In this document: in pieces, positions 1 to 6,613 of the stretch
Layout of the letters: each line of letters starts with the position of its first letter
Position numbering within the stretch: the first letter of the stretch is position 1
Origin: Enterobacterales bacterium
Lineage (GTDB): Bacteria; Pseudomonadota; Gammaproteobacteria; Enterobacterales; Succinivibrionaceae
DNA length: 6,826 bases
Assembly (NCBI GenBank): GCA_900768635.1
Contig: CAAGDP010000190.1
Location: 1-6,826 of the forward strand
Direction: 5' to 3'
Position numbers and translations under genes: made by a program
The notes under the pieces: model-generated
Database searches by the model: none
What the model saw: only the letters and a program-made list of their open reading frames with translations
What the model was told of the DNA's origin: nothing

Positions 1-90
1 AAATACATAGAGTCTCAAGGTTAGGAGGACGGCTCCTCCTCCCACCTCCTAAAGGTAGTGGGTTTCCGCAACCTAATTAAATTTATGAAA
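1..90 (-). mobile_element. IS200/IS605-type right end (omega-RNA-like), left copy
   Basis: Read on the minus strand, this stretch matches 6711-6800 of the plus strand at 85 of 90 positions without gaps, so the window is bracketed by an inverted pair. It holds a compact hairpin: CCCACTACC, a TTTA loop, then GGAGGTGGG (one mismatch and one G-U pair). A second stem, AGGAGGA/TCCTCCT with a GCCG loop, follows directly. The conserved tail CCTTGAGACTCTATGTATTT comes next. A hairpin-rich 3' end just after a TnpB-like stop codon is typical of IS200/IS605 and TnpB elements, where this RNA forms the omega-RNA (reRNA) scaffold and the flanking DNA supplies the guide. The family assignment is inferred from architecture. 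The match reaches base 1, so the true end of the element and any guide lie outside the window. Confidence 0.6.
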
Positions 91-186
91 TACTGCTTTT
101 GCCTTTGCTCCTCTGATTGAAGCGGAGCTTTCCTGCGGAGGAGTTCTTAATACTGCAGGGTGACTATCAGCTCGGCTCGCTCTTTT
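73..186 (-). pseudogene. C-terminal tail remnant of a TnpB-like protein
   Basis: Between an in-frame TGA (187-189) and a TAG stop (73-75) the minus strand encodes 37 residues that begin KRASRADSHPAVLRTPPQ and end AKAVFHKFN. Low-complexity Ser/Ala/Pro-rich tails of this kind, ending right where a palindromic transposon end begins, are characteristic of TnpB (RNA-guided nuclease of IS200/IS605/IS607 elements). The catalytic RuvC and zinc-finger parts are absent, so this is at most a relic. The DNA also contains a possible extra stem (GCTCC at 107-111 with GGAGC at 124-128), which could belong to an omega-RNA overlapping the gene end. The right-hand copy shares only the last five codons and the stop. 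The stretch is short and the assignment rests on context, so it is tentative. Confidence 0.4.
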
Positions 187-235
187 TCAGATTTGTCCAA
201 AGGAATGCATAGTTCAGTTCAGGAAACAGATCTGA

Positions 236-508
236 TTATTTAACCTTTTTCATTTCAATGTAGCAGTCTTTTTTACAGAAGCTGATACCATAAACATAAA
301 CGTTATTTATTCGATGCTTATTAAGGTATGGCCCGGTATAGTTCTTCTCTTCAATCTGCTTAAGAGCATTTAAAGCATCTCTTTCAAAAAGCTCGTCTGA
401 ATCAGAAACCTTAATTTCCATAATTACGACCGTGGAATCATTTTTATGATCGGATTTTGGATGGTATGAGCACCCCTGGAATAAGTTCAAAAATAGCGGT
501 TTTAGACT
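236..508 (-). pseudogene. Truncated C-terminus of a DUF1703-like PD-(D/E)XK protein (AAA-ATPase/nuclease family)
   Basis: The frame is open from 508 to a TAA stop at 236-238. An 84-residue version could start at the TTG at 488-490, but no ribosome-binding site supports it. The core STVVIMEIKVSD, then LKQIEEKNY, then NNVYVYGISFCKKDC matches the pattern I know from the C-terminal PD-(D/E)XK-like domain (DUF1703) of large AAA-ATPase_like proteins common in gut anaerobes: a beta strand with the ExK motif, an 'AL.QIEEK.Y' helix, and a 'YGI.F..K.C' strand. Family members are about 500 residues and begin with an AAA-ATPase-like domain, which is missing here. An in-frame TAA (509-511) interrupts the same frame, which otherwise stays open upstream to an ATG at 623-625. 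This is probably a decayed fragment left downstream of pepD. Its cellular role is not known. Confidence 0.6.
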
Positions 509-566
509 TTATGCTGAAAAAATAATATCCTTACAGTAATGAACCACGTCATTTGGAGTTGCTTCA

Positions 567-598
567 TAAAAATACAAAGACTCTACCCAGGCAGAGTC
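567..598 (-). terminator. Intrinsic terminator downstream of pepD
   Basis: On the minus strand GACTCTGC, loop CTGG, then GTAGAGTC forms an 8-bp stem (579-598, one G-U pair). It is followed by the T-rich run TTTGTATTTTT (positions 578 down to 568). It lies about 38 nt past the pepD stop codon, the expected place for the end of the MATE-pepD transcript. A frame open across the hairpin (625-509) could argue against it, but that frame has no start signals. Confidence 0.7.
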
Positions 599-635
599 CT
601 GAAGATGCGGATAATACCTGATCATGAGAAGGTTC

Positions 636-2090
636 TTATTCTGTAAGTTCTTCCATAACAGTCAGGATCATTCCATAAATTTTCTCCACAGAAGGCACTG
701 AAACCCGCTCTGTAGTGGTATGGGCACCGGTGACATTCGGTCCGATGGATATAATGTCCAGATCCGGGTATTTACCCCGCAGGATCCCGCATTCCACACC
801 GGCGTGGATCACTGCAACCTTCGGCTTTTTAAAGTTAAAGTCAGTGTACACTTTGGCGTAGGCATTAAGAAGTCTGCTGTCCGGAGAAGGATCCCAGCCA
901 GGATAGCGGTTAAAGAACCGAACCTTGGTTTTATGACGGTTGGCCACTTCCTGAAGAATGTTTTCCATAGCCGCAGTATCATTAAGAGAGCGGAGCAGGG
1001 AACTGGTTACAATTTCCTTATCGCAGGTAGTGATAACCCCCAGATTAAGAGATGTTTCCACCACGCCGGAAAATCTGGAACTCATAGTAAGAACTCCGTC
1101 CGGCATTTCGCACAGTGCGGCTATAATATCTTTACTGTCATCTTTTGAAACAGCAGGTGTTTCTTTAATAATTTCCGTGGAAAGTTTAATCCCGGGATCG
1201 GTAGACTTATATTGATCAGCAATCTGCTGTATAAGATCGGAGGCAACCGTCCTGGCTCTGGCAATTTCCTCTGCTGTTCCACCCAGTACCGCACCGGCAC
1301 CTACCGGAATGGCATTGCGGAAAGATCCCCCATTAATGGAGGAGAGTTTTACCTCACAGGAAGAAAGCAGCTCCTTAAGCAGCAGAGCGAGTGTCTGAAT
1401 GGCATTGGCTCGCTTTTTATGGATTTCCATACCGGAATGACCACCGGTAAAACCGCTGAGCATAATCTTCAGACCGCAGGGGCAGGACTCCGGTTCATAC
1501 ACCAGCGGAAAGCGAAATTCAGCATCGGTACCGCCGGCACAGCCTACAGTTACTTCATCATCTGTTTCTGAATCAATATTAATCATATATTTTGATTCAA
1601 GGATCCCCGGAGCAAATCCATTGATGCCTGTCATGGAAACTTCTTCACCTACCGTAAACAAAGCTTCCAGAGGACCATGTTCCAGATCCGGATCGGTCAT
1701 AATGGCAAGAGCTATGGCAATTCCGATACCGTCATCCGCTCCCAGAGTAGTATCCGTGGCGGTAACAAAGGCTTCATCCTTAATTTCAATTACCCGGGGA
1801 ATAATCGGATCTCTGGAAAAGTTATGGGAGCTCTCCGGCTCTTTGGCGGCAACCATATCCATATGTCCCTGAAAAGCCAGTGCAGGGCGCTTTTCCATAC
1901 CCGGAGTGGCATCAGCCCGGACAATGACATTGCCTGTATCGTCAATCCGGGATTTAAGTCCCTGTTTCTGAGCAAAGGAATGCAGCCATTTACCAATATT
2001 CTCTTCATTTCCGGAAGCCCGGGGAATGCGGGATATTTCCTGAAAAATCTTCCATACCTGTGCAGTAGGCAGATCATTTAATCGTTTCAT
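636..2090 (-). CDS. pepD: Aminoacyl-histidine dipeptidase (peptidase D, carnosinase-type)
   Basis: This 484-residue protein is collinear with Escherichia coli PepD (485 residues), a cytosolic di-zinc M20 family peptidase that cleaves dipeptides such as Xaa-His and supplies amino acids from imported peptides. Visible active-site residues are H76 and D78 in QGHMDMV, D119 in TTLGADDGIGI, the E149-E150 pair in TVGEE (general base and metal ligand), D173 in NIDSE, and H457 in TGAHTTTERV. The lid-domain motifs TGGHSGMEIH and NGGSFRNAIP are also present. The ATG at 2088-2090 is chosen because MKRLNDLPTAQVWKIFQEIS aligns with the PepD N-terminus and an AGGA lies 10 nt upstream. It follows the MATE stop by 68 nt with no terminator between, so cotranscription is likely. 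It ends before the terminator at 567-598. The sequence looks intact. Confidence 0.97.
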   Translation of the reverse strand: MKRLNDLPTAQVWKIFQEISRIPRASGNEENIGKWLHSFAQKQGLKSRIDDTGNVIVRADATPGMEKRPALAFQGHMDMVAAKEPESSHNFSRDPIIPRVIEIKDEAFVTATDTTLGADDGIGIAIALAIMTDPDLEHGPLEALFTVGEEVSMTGINGFAPGILESKYMINIDSETDDEVTVGCAGGTDAEFRFPLVYEPESCPCGLKIMLSGFTGGHSGMEIHKKRANAIQTLALLLKELLSSCEVKLSSINGGSFRNAIPVGAGAVLGGTAEEIARARTVASDLIQQIADQYKSTDPGIKLSTEIIKETPAVSKDDSKDIIAALCEMPDGVLTMSSRFSGVVETSLNLGVITTCDKEIVTSSLLRSLNDTAAMENILQEVANRHKTKVRFFNRYPGWDPSPDSRLLNAYAKVYTDFNFKKPKVAVIHAGVECGILRGKYPDLDIISIGPNVTGAHTTTERVSVPSVEKIYGMILTVMEELTE

Positions 2091-2158
2091 TATGTAATCG
2101 TCCTGTGTTTATAGTGCTGTTGTAAACCTGATTCATGATAACGGATTTTTCAGAGCAA

Positions 2159-3526
2159 TCAGGTATTTCTGCAGTGTTTTTTCAGTTTTTCCATGGAATA
2201 GTTCACCCGGAAAAGATAGGTAACCCCTAATACATACAGACTGACACTCAAGCCCATCCATAATCCGGCAAAGTCATGAGGACCCCACAGTACAGAGGTA
2301 AATGCCAAAGTAAGACCGGCGGGCACAGCAATCAGCCAGTAGACAATAATGGATGCATAGGTGATGATTTTGTTATCCTGAAGACCTCTCAGGATTCCGA
2401 TGCCTATAGTCTGGCAGTAATCCCCCAGCTGGTATACGCAGACACATAAAAATGCGCTGGAAACCAGACAAATTACCTCATCGTCACTGCTGTAGAGTTT
2501 GGTTATGCCGGTTTTGAATATATAGGACAGTACAGCCACCGAAACTGCCAGAACAAGTCCCGTAATCAGGGCGGTGGATGCGGCTAGCTGTGCTCTGGTG
2601 GCATTTTTCTGGCCGATATAATAACCTACGCGAATTGATACTACCTGACTTAAGGACATGGGCAAAATGTAAATAAGAGTCATGTAATTGAAAAAGATCT
2701 GGTTGGCAGCCATAGCTACAGTTCCCATTCGTATTGTTACAAAGGCAAAAAAGGAAAACAGTCCGATTTCAAAAAACATGGCAAGGACAATGGGAAGTCC
2801 GATTTTAAGATAATGGCGGATGACAGCGGGATCAGGGAATGGCGGTCTGGTGAAAACAGGGATTTGCCGGAGTGATCGGGTCAGGCGGATCACTGTAATC
2901 ATGGCAAAAAACATGATGGTTTGTACCAGTACTGTGGCTATTGCACAGCCCACACCACCCATGGCAGGAATTCCGAACTTTCCGTAAATAAAAATGTAGT
3001 TGAAAACGACATTGGCTCCCAGTCCCACAAAAGACACAATCATGGTGAGGCGTGTGCAACTTACCCCTTCCGTAAAGGATCTTAAGCAGTTGAATCCAAA
3101 TACAAAAGGGATCCCCAGAACCGCCCAGCCCAGGTATCCCTGTGCGACTTCCCGTACCCGATCTGCAAGTTCAAATAATCCTATGCTCCACCGGGCCAGA
3201 AGTACAAACGCCAAAGTAATAACCGACAGCACAAGTCCCAGATAAAAGAGCTGATAAAAATGTCCCGGGATGGATTTAAGATCGCCTGCTCCATGGTCTC
3301 CGGCGATTATGGGAGTTACTGCCATCATAATACCTGTGGCAGGGATAACCAGAAGAATAATGACAGATACAGCAAGGGATATACCTGCCAGATCTTCAGC
3401 ACTTACCTGTCCGGCCATAACCGAGTCGGCAAAGCCCATGCCTACATTTGCAATACCTCCCAGAAGAATAGGAAGAGCAAGTTTTAGCAGATTTTTCCCC
3501 TCCCGGGCATCAAATCTAAGATCCAT
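2159..3526 (-). CDS. mdtK: MATE family multidrug efflux transporter, NorM/MdtK type
   Basis: This 455-residue integral membrane protein has about 12 hydrophobic segments in two similar halves and lacks a cleavable signal, as expected for MATE exporters, which expel cationic drugs and dyes in exchange for Na+ or H+. It aligns along its length with E. coli MdtK (NorM, YdhE). Shared blocks include MGFADSVMAG, VNYIFIYGKFG-type 'NYIFIYG', GGVGCAIAT, LPMSLSQVVSIRVGY and GILRGLQD. The acidic residues known to bind the coupling cation in Vibrio cholerae NorM (D36, E255, D371) correspond to D34, E253 in AMFFEIGLF, and D369 in YQLGDY. The ATG at 3524-3526 has AGGGGA 10 nt upstream. It starts 24 nt after the rne terminator stem and precedes pepD by 68 nt. 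The subfamily is clear; the substrates cannot be read from sequence. Confidence 0.95.
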   Translation of the reverse strand: MDLRFDAREGKNLLKLALPILLGGIANVGMGFADSVMAGQVSAEDLAGISLAVSVIILLVIPATGIMMAVTPIIAGDHGAGDLKSIPGHFYQLFYLGLVLSVITLAFVLLARWSIGLFELADRVREVAQGYLGWAVLGIPFVFGFNCLRSFTEGVSCTRLTMIVSFVGLGANVVFNYIFIYGKFGIPAMGGVGCAIATVLVQTIMFFAMITVIRLTRSLRQIPVFTRPPFPDPAVIRHYLKIGLPIVLAMFFEIGLFSFFAFVTIRMGTVAMAANQIFFNYMTLIYILPMSLSQVVSIRVGYYIGQKNATRAQLAASTALITGLVLAVSVAVLSYIFKTGITKLYSSDDEVICLVSSAFLCVCVYQLGDYCQTIGIGILRGLQDNKIITYASIIVYWLIAVPAGLTLAFTSVLWGPHDFAGLWMGLSVSLYVLGVTYLFRVNYSMEKLKKHCRNT

Positions 3527-3550
3527 TAAGTTATGTTCCCCTATAAAATA

Positions 3551-3574
3551 AAAACGCCCGTTGGAGAGCGTTTT
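3551..3574 (-). terminator. Intrinsic terminator between rne and the MATE gene
   Basis: On the minus strand AAAACGCTC, loop TCCAAC, then GGGCGTTTT makes a 9-bp stem with one G-U pair. It is followed by TATTTTATAG. The A-rich 5' arm and T-rich 3' arm are typical of Rho-independent terminators. It lies about 80 nt past the rne stop and its 3' arm ends 24 nt before the MATE start codon, so the MATE ribosome-binding site comes almost at once after the T-run. It could act as an rne terminator, as a leader attenuator for the MATE gene, or as both. Confidence 0.75.
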
Positions 3575-3588
3575 GAAATTATCTGTGA

Positions 3589-3608
3589 CAGTCCGGCATG
3601 CCGGACTG
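3589..3608. repeat. 20-bp perfect palindrome in the rne 3' untranslated region
   Basis: CAGTCCGGCATGCCGGACTG is perfectly self-complementary. As RNA it would form an 8-bp GC-rich stem with a CATG loop. It has no T-run on either side, so it is not an intrinsic terminator by itself. It sits 44 nt past the rne stop and 15 nt before the terminator stem. It could stabilise the rne 3' end, act as a protein-binding operator for the MATE-pepD unit, or be a stray repeat-family copy. None of these can be chosen from this window. Confidence 0.7.
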
Positions 3609-3623
3609 GAGAAAGAAGAATAT

Positions 3624-3649
3624 GCAGTATTTAATAATAAAACTACTGC
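3624..3649 (-). other. Weak stem-loop just after the rne stop codon
   Basis: GCAGTA (3624-3629) can pair with TACTGC (3644-3649) around an AT-rich 14-nt loop. It begins a few bases after the rne stop. With the palindrome and the terminator it makes three consecutive stem-loops in the rne 3' untranslated region. The stem is short, so it may be fortuitous. Confidence 0.35.
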
Positions 3650-3652
3650 TTT

Positions 3653-6163
3653 TTATCTTACTTTCTCAGGGTTTGTCATTGGAACCTCAGCTACATTTAA
3701 TGCTTCCGCTGCACCGGCAGATTTTCCGGTTACTGACGGAGCCACACGTTCATAAGGCTGAGCTTCAGCATGCACAGTTTCCAGCTCATAATGCTCAGGA
3801 AGAGCAGGTTTGCTGTGAGCAAAGTTCACTTCACTAGTTCCTGCAGCTCTGGCTTCAGGATACAGTAAATCTCCTGTTTCTCTGCCGGTGGACACCTCAG
3901 ACTGACTGAAAGTCTGATGGGCTGGCTGAGACGGTTCGGCTGTGGCAAATACCGCCTGAGCTGCGCCTGCAGGTCTGGCAGGTGGCAAAACCAAAGGAAC
4001 CTTGTTAATAACTGGTGCCTTGATCACTTCCGGTTTGGACACCGGTGATTTGTTCGATCCTTCAGCAGTATTCGGAACATTGTTTGCTGCAGATTTTTCG
4101 GCAACACGGGCGTTGCGACGCTGCTGGCTCTGCTCCTGAGAACGGTTGCGGTTTTTGGCATTTCTGCGTTCCCGTTTTTCCTTATGTTCCTGATTGTCAG
4201 GAGTGATATTCGGTGATTTTTCCGGTACCTGCTGTTTATTCTGCTGGTTACGCTGCTCCTTTTGAGAAAGATTCGGAGATTGTTTTACCGGTGATTGCTG
4301 TACCTGCTCACTCCGGGATTTTTTCGAAAATTTGACATTCGGAGTCTGATTTTTTCCGCCCTGAGCCTTGCCTTCAGATTTTTGACTGTTCTGATTGCGA
4401 CGCTCCTGAGGACGTTGTCCCTTTCTGGACTGATTATTGCGTTTTTTACCGGATTTCTGGTTACGGTTCTTGTCGTTACTTCCGGTGAAGAATGCCTTAA
4501 ATGCTCCGGCGATCTTTCTGAAGAAGTTGGAGCAGGCAATTTTGGTTGGAGTCGGTGCCGGCTCTGATTCCTGAACAGCCATTACGCTGCTGACAGCAGG
4601 AACCTGTTTTTCACCTCGTGCCTCCACTTTGGTTGGGGAGTAGGACTTATCTTCAATAAGACCGTCGGTAATTTCAGATTCATTAATCTTTTCATTAGCC
4701 CGGAGACGGTAGATTTCGTAGTGAGGAGTATCCAGCTGAGCATTTGGAATAATATATACTCTTACGTCGTGACGCTTTTCAATGGAGTTGATGGCATCCT
4801 TTTTCTCATTAAGCAGATAGGCACCAACTTTAATTGGTACCTGGGCATGAACCTGTTCGGTATTGTCCTTCAGAGCCTCTTCTTCAATCAGACGCAAAAT
4901 TGACAGGGAAAGAGATTCCACATCTCTGATGAAACCCTGTCCGGAACAGCGGGGACAGACATGGGTACTGGTATCGTTTATTGATGGACGAATACGCTGT
5001 CTGGAAAGCTCCAAAAGCCCGAAACGGGAGATTTTGGCAATCTGAATACGAGCCCTGTCTGACTGAACGGCTTCCCGCATTCTGTTTTCCACTTCCCGCT
5101 GGTTTTTAACAGGAGTCATATCAATAAAGTCAATGACAAACAGACCGCCCAAATCTCGGAGTCGGAGCTGGCGGGCAATTTCATCTGCCGCTTCCAGATT
5201 GGTCTGGAGTGCAGTTTCCTCAATATCACCGCCCTTGGTTGCCTTGGCGGAGTTAATATCTATGGAAGTAAGGGCTTCGGTTGGATCAATAACAATTTCA
5301 CCACCGGATGGAAGGCGGACTTTACGCTGGAATGCGCTTTCAATCTGATTTTCAATCTGGTAATGGGTAAAAAGAGGAACTTCAGCAGTGTAGAGTTTCA
5401 CTCGGTTGGTAAATTCCGGACGAACCATACTGATATGCTTAAGAGTCTGTTCGTAGACTTCCTTGTTATCAATAAGGATTTCGCCGATATCCTGACGGAG
5501 ATAATCCCGGACGGCCCGGAGAATCACATTACTTTCCTGATAAATCAGGAATGGAGCAGGCTTTTCCGCAGCTGCTTTCTGAATAAAATCCCAGAGTTTG
5601 GTGAGAACACTCAGATCCCATTCCAGCTCCTGGGTGGATTTACCCACACCGGCGGTACGGATGATAATACCCATACCATGAGGTACTGAAATGCTGTTAA
5701 GTGCAGCTTTCATTTCATCACGTTCATCACCTTCAATGCGACGGGAGATACCGCCGGCACGAGGGTTGTTTGGCATGAGAACCAGAAAACTGCCGGCCAG
5801 ACTGATATAGGTGGTAAGAGCAGCTCCCTTAAGCCCTCTTTCCTCCTTTTCGATCTGGACGATTACTTCCGTTCCCTCAGGAAGAGCTTCCTGAAGATTG
5901 GTACGATTGGAATAGGTATGACCATCCTTGAAGTATTCACGGGCAATTTCCTTGAGCGGCAGGAAACCATGGCGTTCAACGCCATAATCAACAAAGGCCG
6001 CCTCTAGGCTAGGTTCCACCCGGGTAATGATACCCTTGTAGATATTTGCTTTTTTTAACTCGTGACCAGGACCTTCCAAATCCAAATCATACAATTTCTG
6101 CCCGTCAACAAGGGCCACCCGCAACTCTTCTTCCTGAGTTGCGTTGATTAGCATTCTTTTCAT
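3653..6163 (-). CDS. rne: Ribonuclease E, short-tailed, degradosome scaffold
   Basis: Essential endoribonuclease that cuts single-stranded AU-rich RNA, starts mRNA decay and processes rRNA and tRNA precursors. The N-terminus MKRMLINATQEEELRVALVDGQ is nearly that of E. coli RNase E, which fixes the start despite a poor ribosome-binding site. Residues 1-about 490 form the catalytic half: S1 domain near 35-120 (NIYKG-like 'ANIYKG', EPSLEAAFVDYG), 5' sensor region with R169-T170 in IIRTAGVGKS, Mg-binding D302 (SIDINSAKAT) and D345 (VIDFIDMTP), and the Zn-link C403/C406 (HVCPRCSG). Residues 544-561 (NFFRKIAGAFKAFF) match the amphipathic membrane-targeting segment A. Arginine/lysine-rich RNA-binding stretches follow at about 565-600 and 661-687. 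The last 35 residues (YERVAPSVTGKSAGAA..., PMTNPEKV) resemble the PNPase-binding tail. At 836 residues it is much shorter than the 1061 of E. coli, and I cannot recognise the enolase site. The tail is Gln/Asn-rich. Confidence 0.98.
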   Translation of the reverse strand: MKRMLINATQEEELRVALVDGQKLYDLDLEGPGHELKKANIYKGIITRVEPSLEAAFVDYGVERHGFLPLKEIAREYFKDGHTYSNRTNLQEALPEGTEVIVQIEKEERGLKGAALTTYISLAGSFLVLMPNNPRAGGISRRIEGDERDEMKAALNSISVPHGMGIIIRTAGVGKSTQELEWDLSVLTKLWDFIQKAAAEKPAPFLIYQESNVILRAVRDYLRQDIGEILIDNKEVYEQTLKHISMVRPEFTNRVKLYTAEVPLFTHYQIENQIESAFQRKVRLPSGGEIVIDPTEALTSIDINSAKATKGGDIEETALQTNLEAADEIARQLRLRDLGGLFVIDFIDMTPVKNQREVENRMREAVQSDRARIQIAKISRFGLLELSRQRIRPSINDTSTHVCPRCSGQGFIRDVESLSLSILRLIEEEALKDNTEQVHAQVPIKVGAYLLNEKKDAINSIEKRHDVRVYIIPNAQLDTPHYEIYRLRANEKINESEITDGLIEDKSYSPTKVEARGEKQVPAVSSVMAVQESEPAPTPTKIACSNFFRKIAGAFKAFFTGSNDKNRNQKSGKKRNNQSRKGQRPQERRNQNSQKSEGKAQGGKNQTPNVKFSKKSRSEQVQQSPVKQSPNLSQKEQRNQQNKQQVPEKSPNITPDNQEHKEKRERRNAKNRNRSQEQSQQRRNARVAEKSAANNVPNTAEGSNKSPVSKPEVIKAPVINKVPLVLPPARPAGAAQAVFATAEPSQPAHQTFSQSEVSTGRETGDLLYPEARAAGTSEVNFAHSKPALPEHYELETVHAEAQPYERVAPSVTGKSAGAAEALNVAEVPMTNPEKVR

Positions 6164-6284
6164 GTAAAACTCAAATAGTACGTGTACCTATCTAAGCGTG
6201 CTTTTTTATGATATGTGGTGCAGTCTCACGACTTGGGAAAGCACCTTAAATAAATATAACAACGTTTATTAAACATAATGCAGG

Positions 6285-6330
6285 CACGAGCCGGTTAATA
6301 AGGACACGGCAAAGGTGTCCGGCCATCGTG
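6285..6330 (-). promoter_or_regulatory. Nested stem-loop in the rne leader (hp2-like candidate)
   Basis: On the minus strand CACGA (6326-6330) pairs with TCGTG (6285-6289). After a 2-nt TG bulge, GCCGG (6319-6323) pairs with CCGGC (6290-6294). Inside, ACAC pairs with GTGT around a CTTTGCC loop, leaving an asymmetric internal loop TTATTAA. An alternative GGACAC/GTGTCC stem competes for two G residues. A bulged hairpin with an asymmetric internal loop is the form of the RNase E-responsive hp2 element of the E. coli rne leader, but sequence identity with hp2 is not claimed. Confidence 0.5.
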
Positions 6331-6370
6331 TGCTCTGGTGGGACAGTCATTTAAAAGAGGTCTGCTATTG

Positions 6371-6409
6371 CCTGATGAAACAAAAGAAATCCAAACGGGA
6401 TAAATCAGG
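6371..6409 (-). promoter_or_regulatory. Second stem-loop in the rne leader
   Basis: CCTGAT (6404-6409) pairs with ATCAGG (6371-6376). Within it ATCC (6398-6401) pairs with GGAT (6389-6392) around a CGTTT loop, leaving an unpaired U-rich arm (TTCTTTTGTTTC). It lies upstream of the bulged hairpin at 6285-6330 in the transcript. The pairing is modest in strength. Confidence 0.35.
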
Positions 6410-6515
6410 TCTTACCAGGAGACGTATATCAGCTGTCCTAAAATGTTAATGCTCTCATTTTTCCTGATATCTTTGGTACCGATACAGCAAAAAACGGCAA
6501 AAACAAAACTTTTAT

Positions 6516-6545
6516 ATTATCTCACATGTGATTCTTTATTGTGAA
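6516..6545 (-). promoter_or_regulatory. Candidate sigma70 promoter for rne
   Basis: TTCACA (6540-6545) as -35 and GATAAT (6516-6521) as -10 lie 18 bp apart on the minus strand in an AT-rich stretch. The spacer holds a 10-bp perfect palindrome, TCACATGTGA (6522-6531), which could be a repressor site. Support comes from the box quality and from the resulting leader length (about 345 nt). Other AT-rich -10-like sequences nearby make the choice uncertain. Confidence 0.4.
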
Positions 6546-6604
6546 TAGAATTATGTGATCCAGATAGCCAAATGGATGTTTTTAACACTTTTTTACTTCT
6601 TTGC

Positions 6605-6613
6605 TGTGGATAA
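6605..6613 (-). promoter_or_regulatory. Perfect DnaA-box 9-mer upstream of rne
   Basis: TTATCCACA on the minus strand is the strong consensus DnaA box. A near match, CTATTCACA (one mismatch), lies 57 bp closer to rne in the same orientation (6540-6548) and overlaps the candidate -35. The surrounding 250 bp are AT-rich. One perfect box in a window of this size can occur by chance, so DnaA binding is only a possibility. Confidence 0.35.

Larger units (their letters stand above)
6164..6509 (-). promoter_or_regulatory. Long structured 5' leader of rne
   Basis: If transcription starts just after the candidate -10 box, the leader is about 345 nt, close to the 361-nt E. coli rne leader that RNase E uses to control its own mRNA. 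The leader has several stems (see 6285-6330 and 6371-6409), AU-rich single-stranded linkers suited to RNase E cleavage, and only a weak GAG-type Shine-Dalgarno before the ATG. No credible gene is visible in it on either strand. Autoregulation is inferred from the family and from the structure; I did not match it to the Rfam rne5 model. Confidence 0.55.

Noticed and set aside
1..90. Interpretation as a CRISPR repeat or simple inverted terminal repeat of one composite transposon
   Set aside because: There are only two copies, far apart, and no spacers. The hairpin end with an adjoining TnpB-like stop fits a TnpB-type element better, and the enclosed genes are ordinary chromosomal ones.
509..625. 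38-residue minus-strand frame starting MIRYYPHLQDSAWVESL
   Set aside because: It has no ribosome-binding site, runs through the pepD terminator hairpin and matches no family I recognise. It is noted only as the possible upstream part of the decayed DUF1703-like frame.
720..1872. Several plus-strand open frames inside pepD
   Set aside because: They are antisense shadows of a fully conserved PepD reading frame and resemble no protein family.
3561..3837. Plus-strand open frames across the rne 3' end, which might be read as a small secreted protein
   Set aside because: They are antisense to the RNase E tail, lack ribosome-binding sites, and include the terminator palindrome region.
4285..5689. 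Open frames on both strands inside rne
   Set aside because: The RNase E frame is conserved through this region; the others are frame shadows of the repetitive tail and the catalytic domain.
6246..6326. 26-residue hydrophobic minus-strand frame in the rne leader (MAGHLCRVLINRLV...)
   Set aside because: No Shine-Dalgarno, and its start lies within the stable bulged hairpin. A leader peptide cannot be excluded, but nothing supports translation.
6375..6449. 24-residue basic plus-strand frame (MKQKKSKRDKSGLTRRR...)
   Set aside because: The nearest purine-rich sequence is about 14 nt away, the frame is antisense to the rne leader, and its composition is expected from AT-rich DNA.
6523..6560. CRP-type site in the rne promoter (TGTGA and TCACA half sites)
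   Set aside because: The half sites are in the wrong order or spacing for TGTGA-N6-TCACA.
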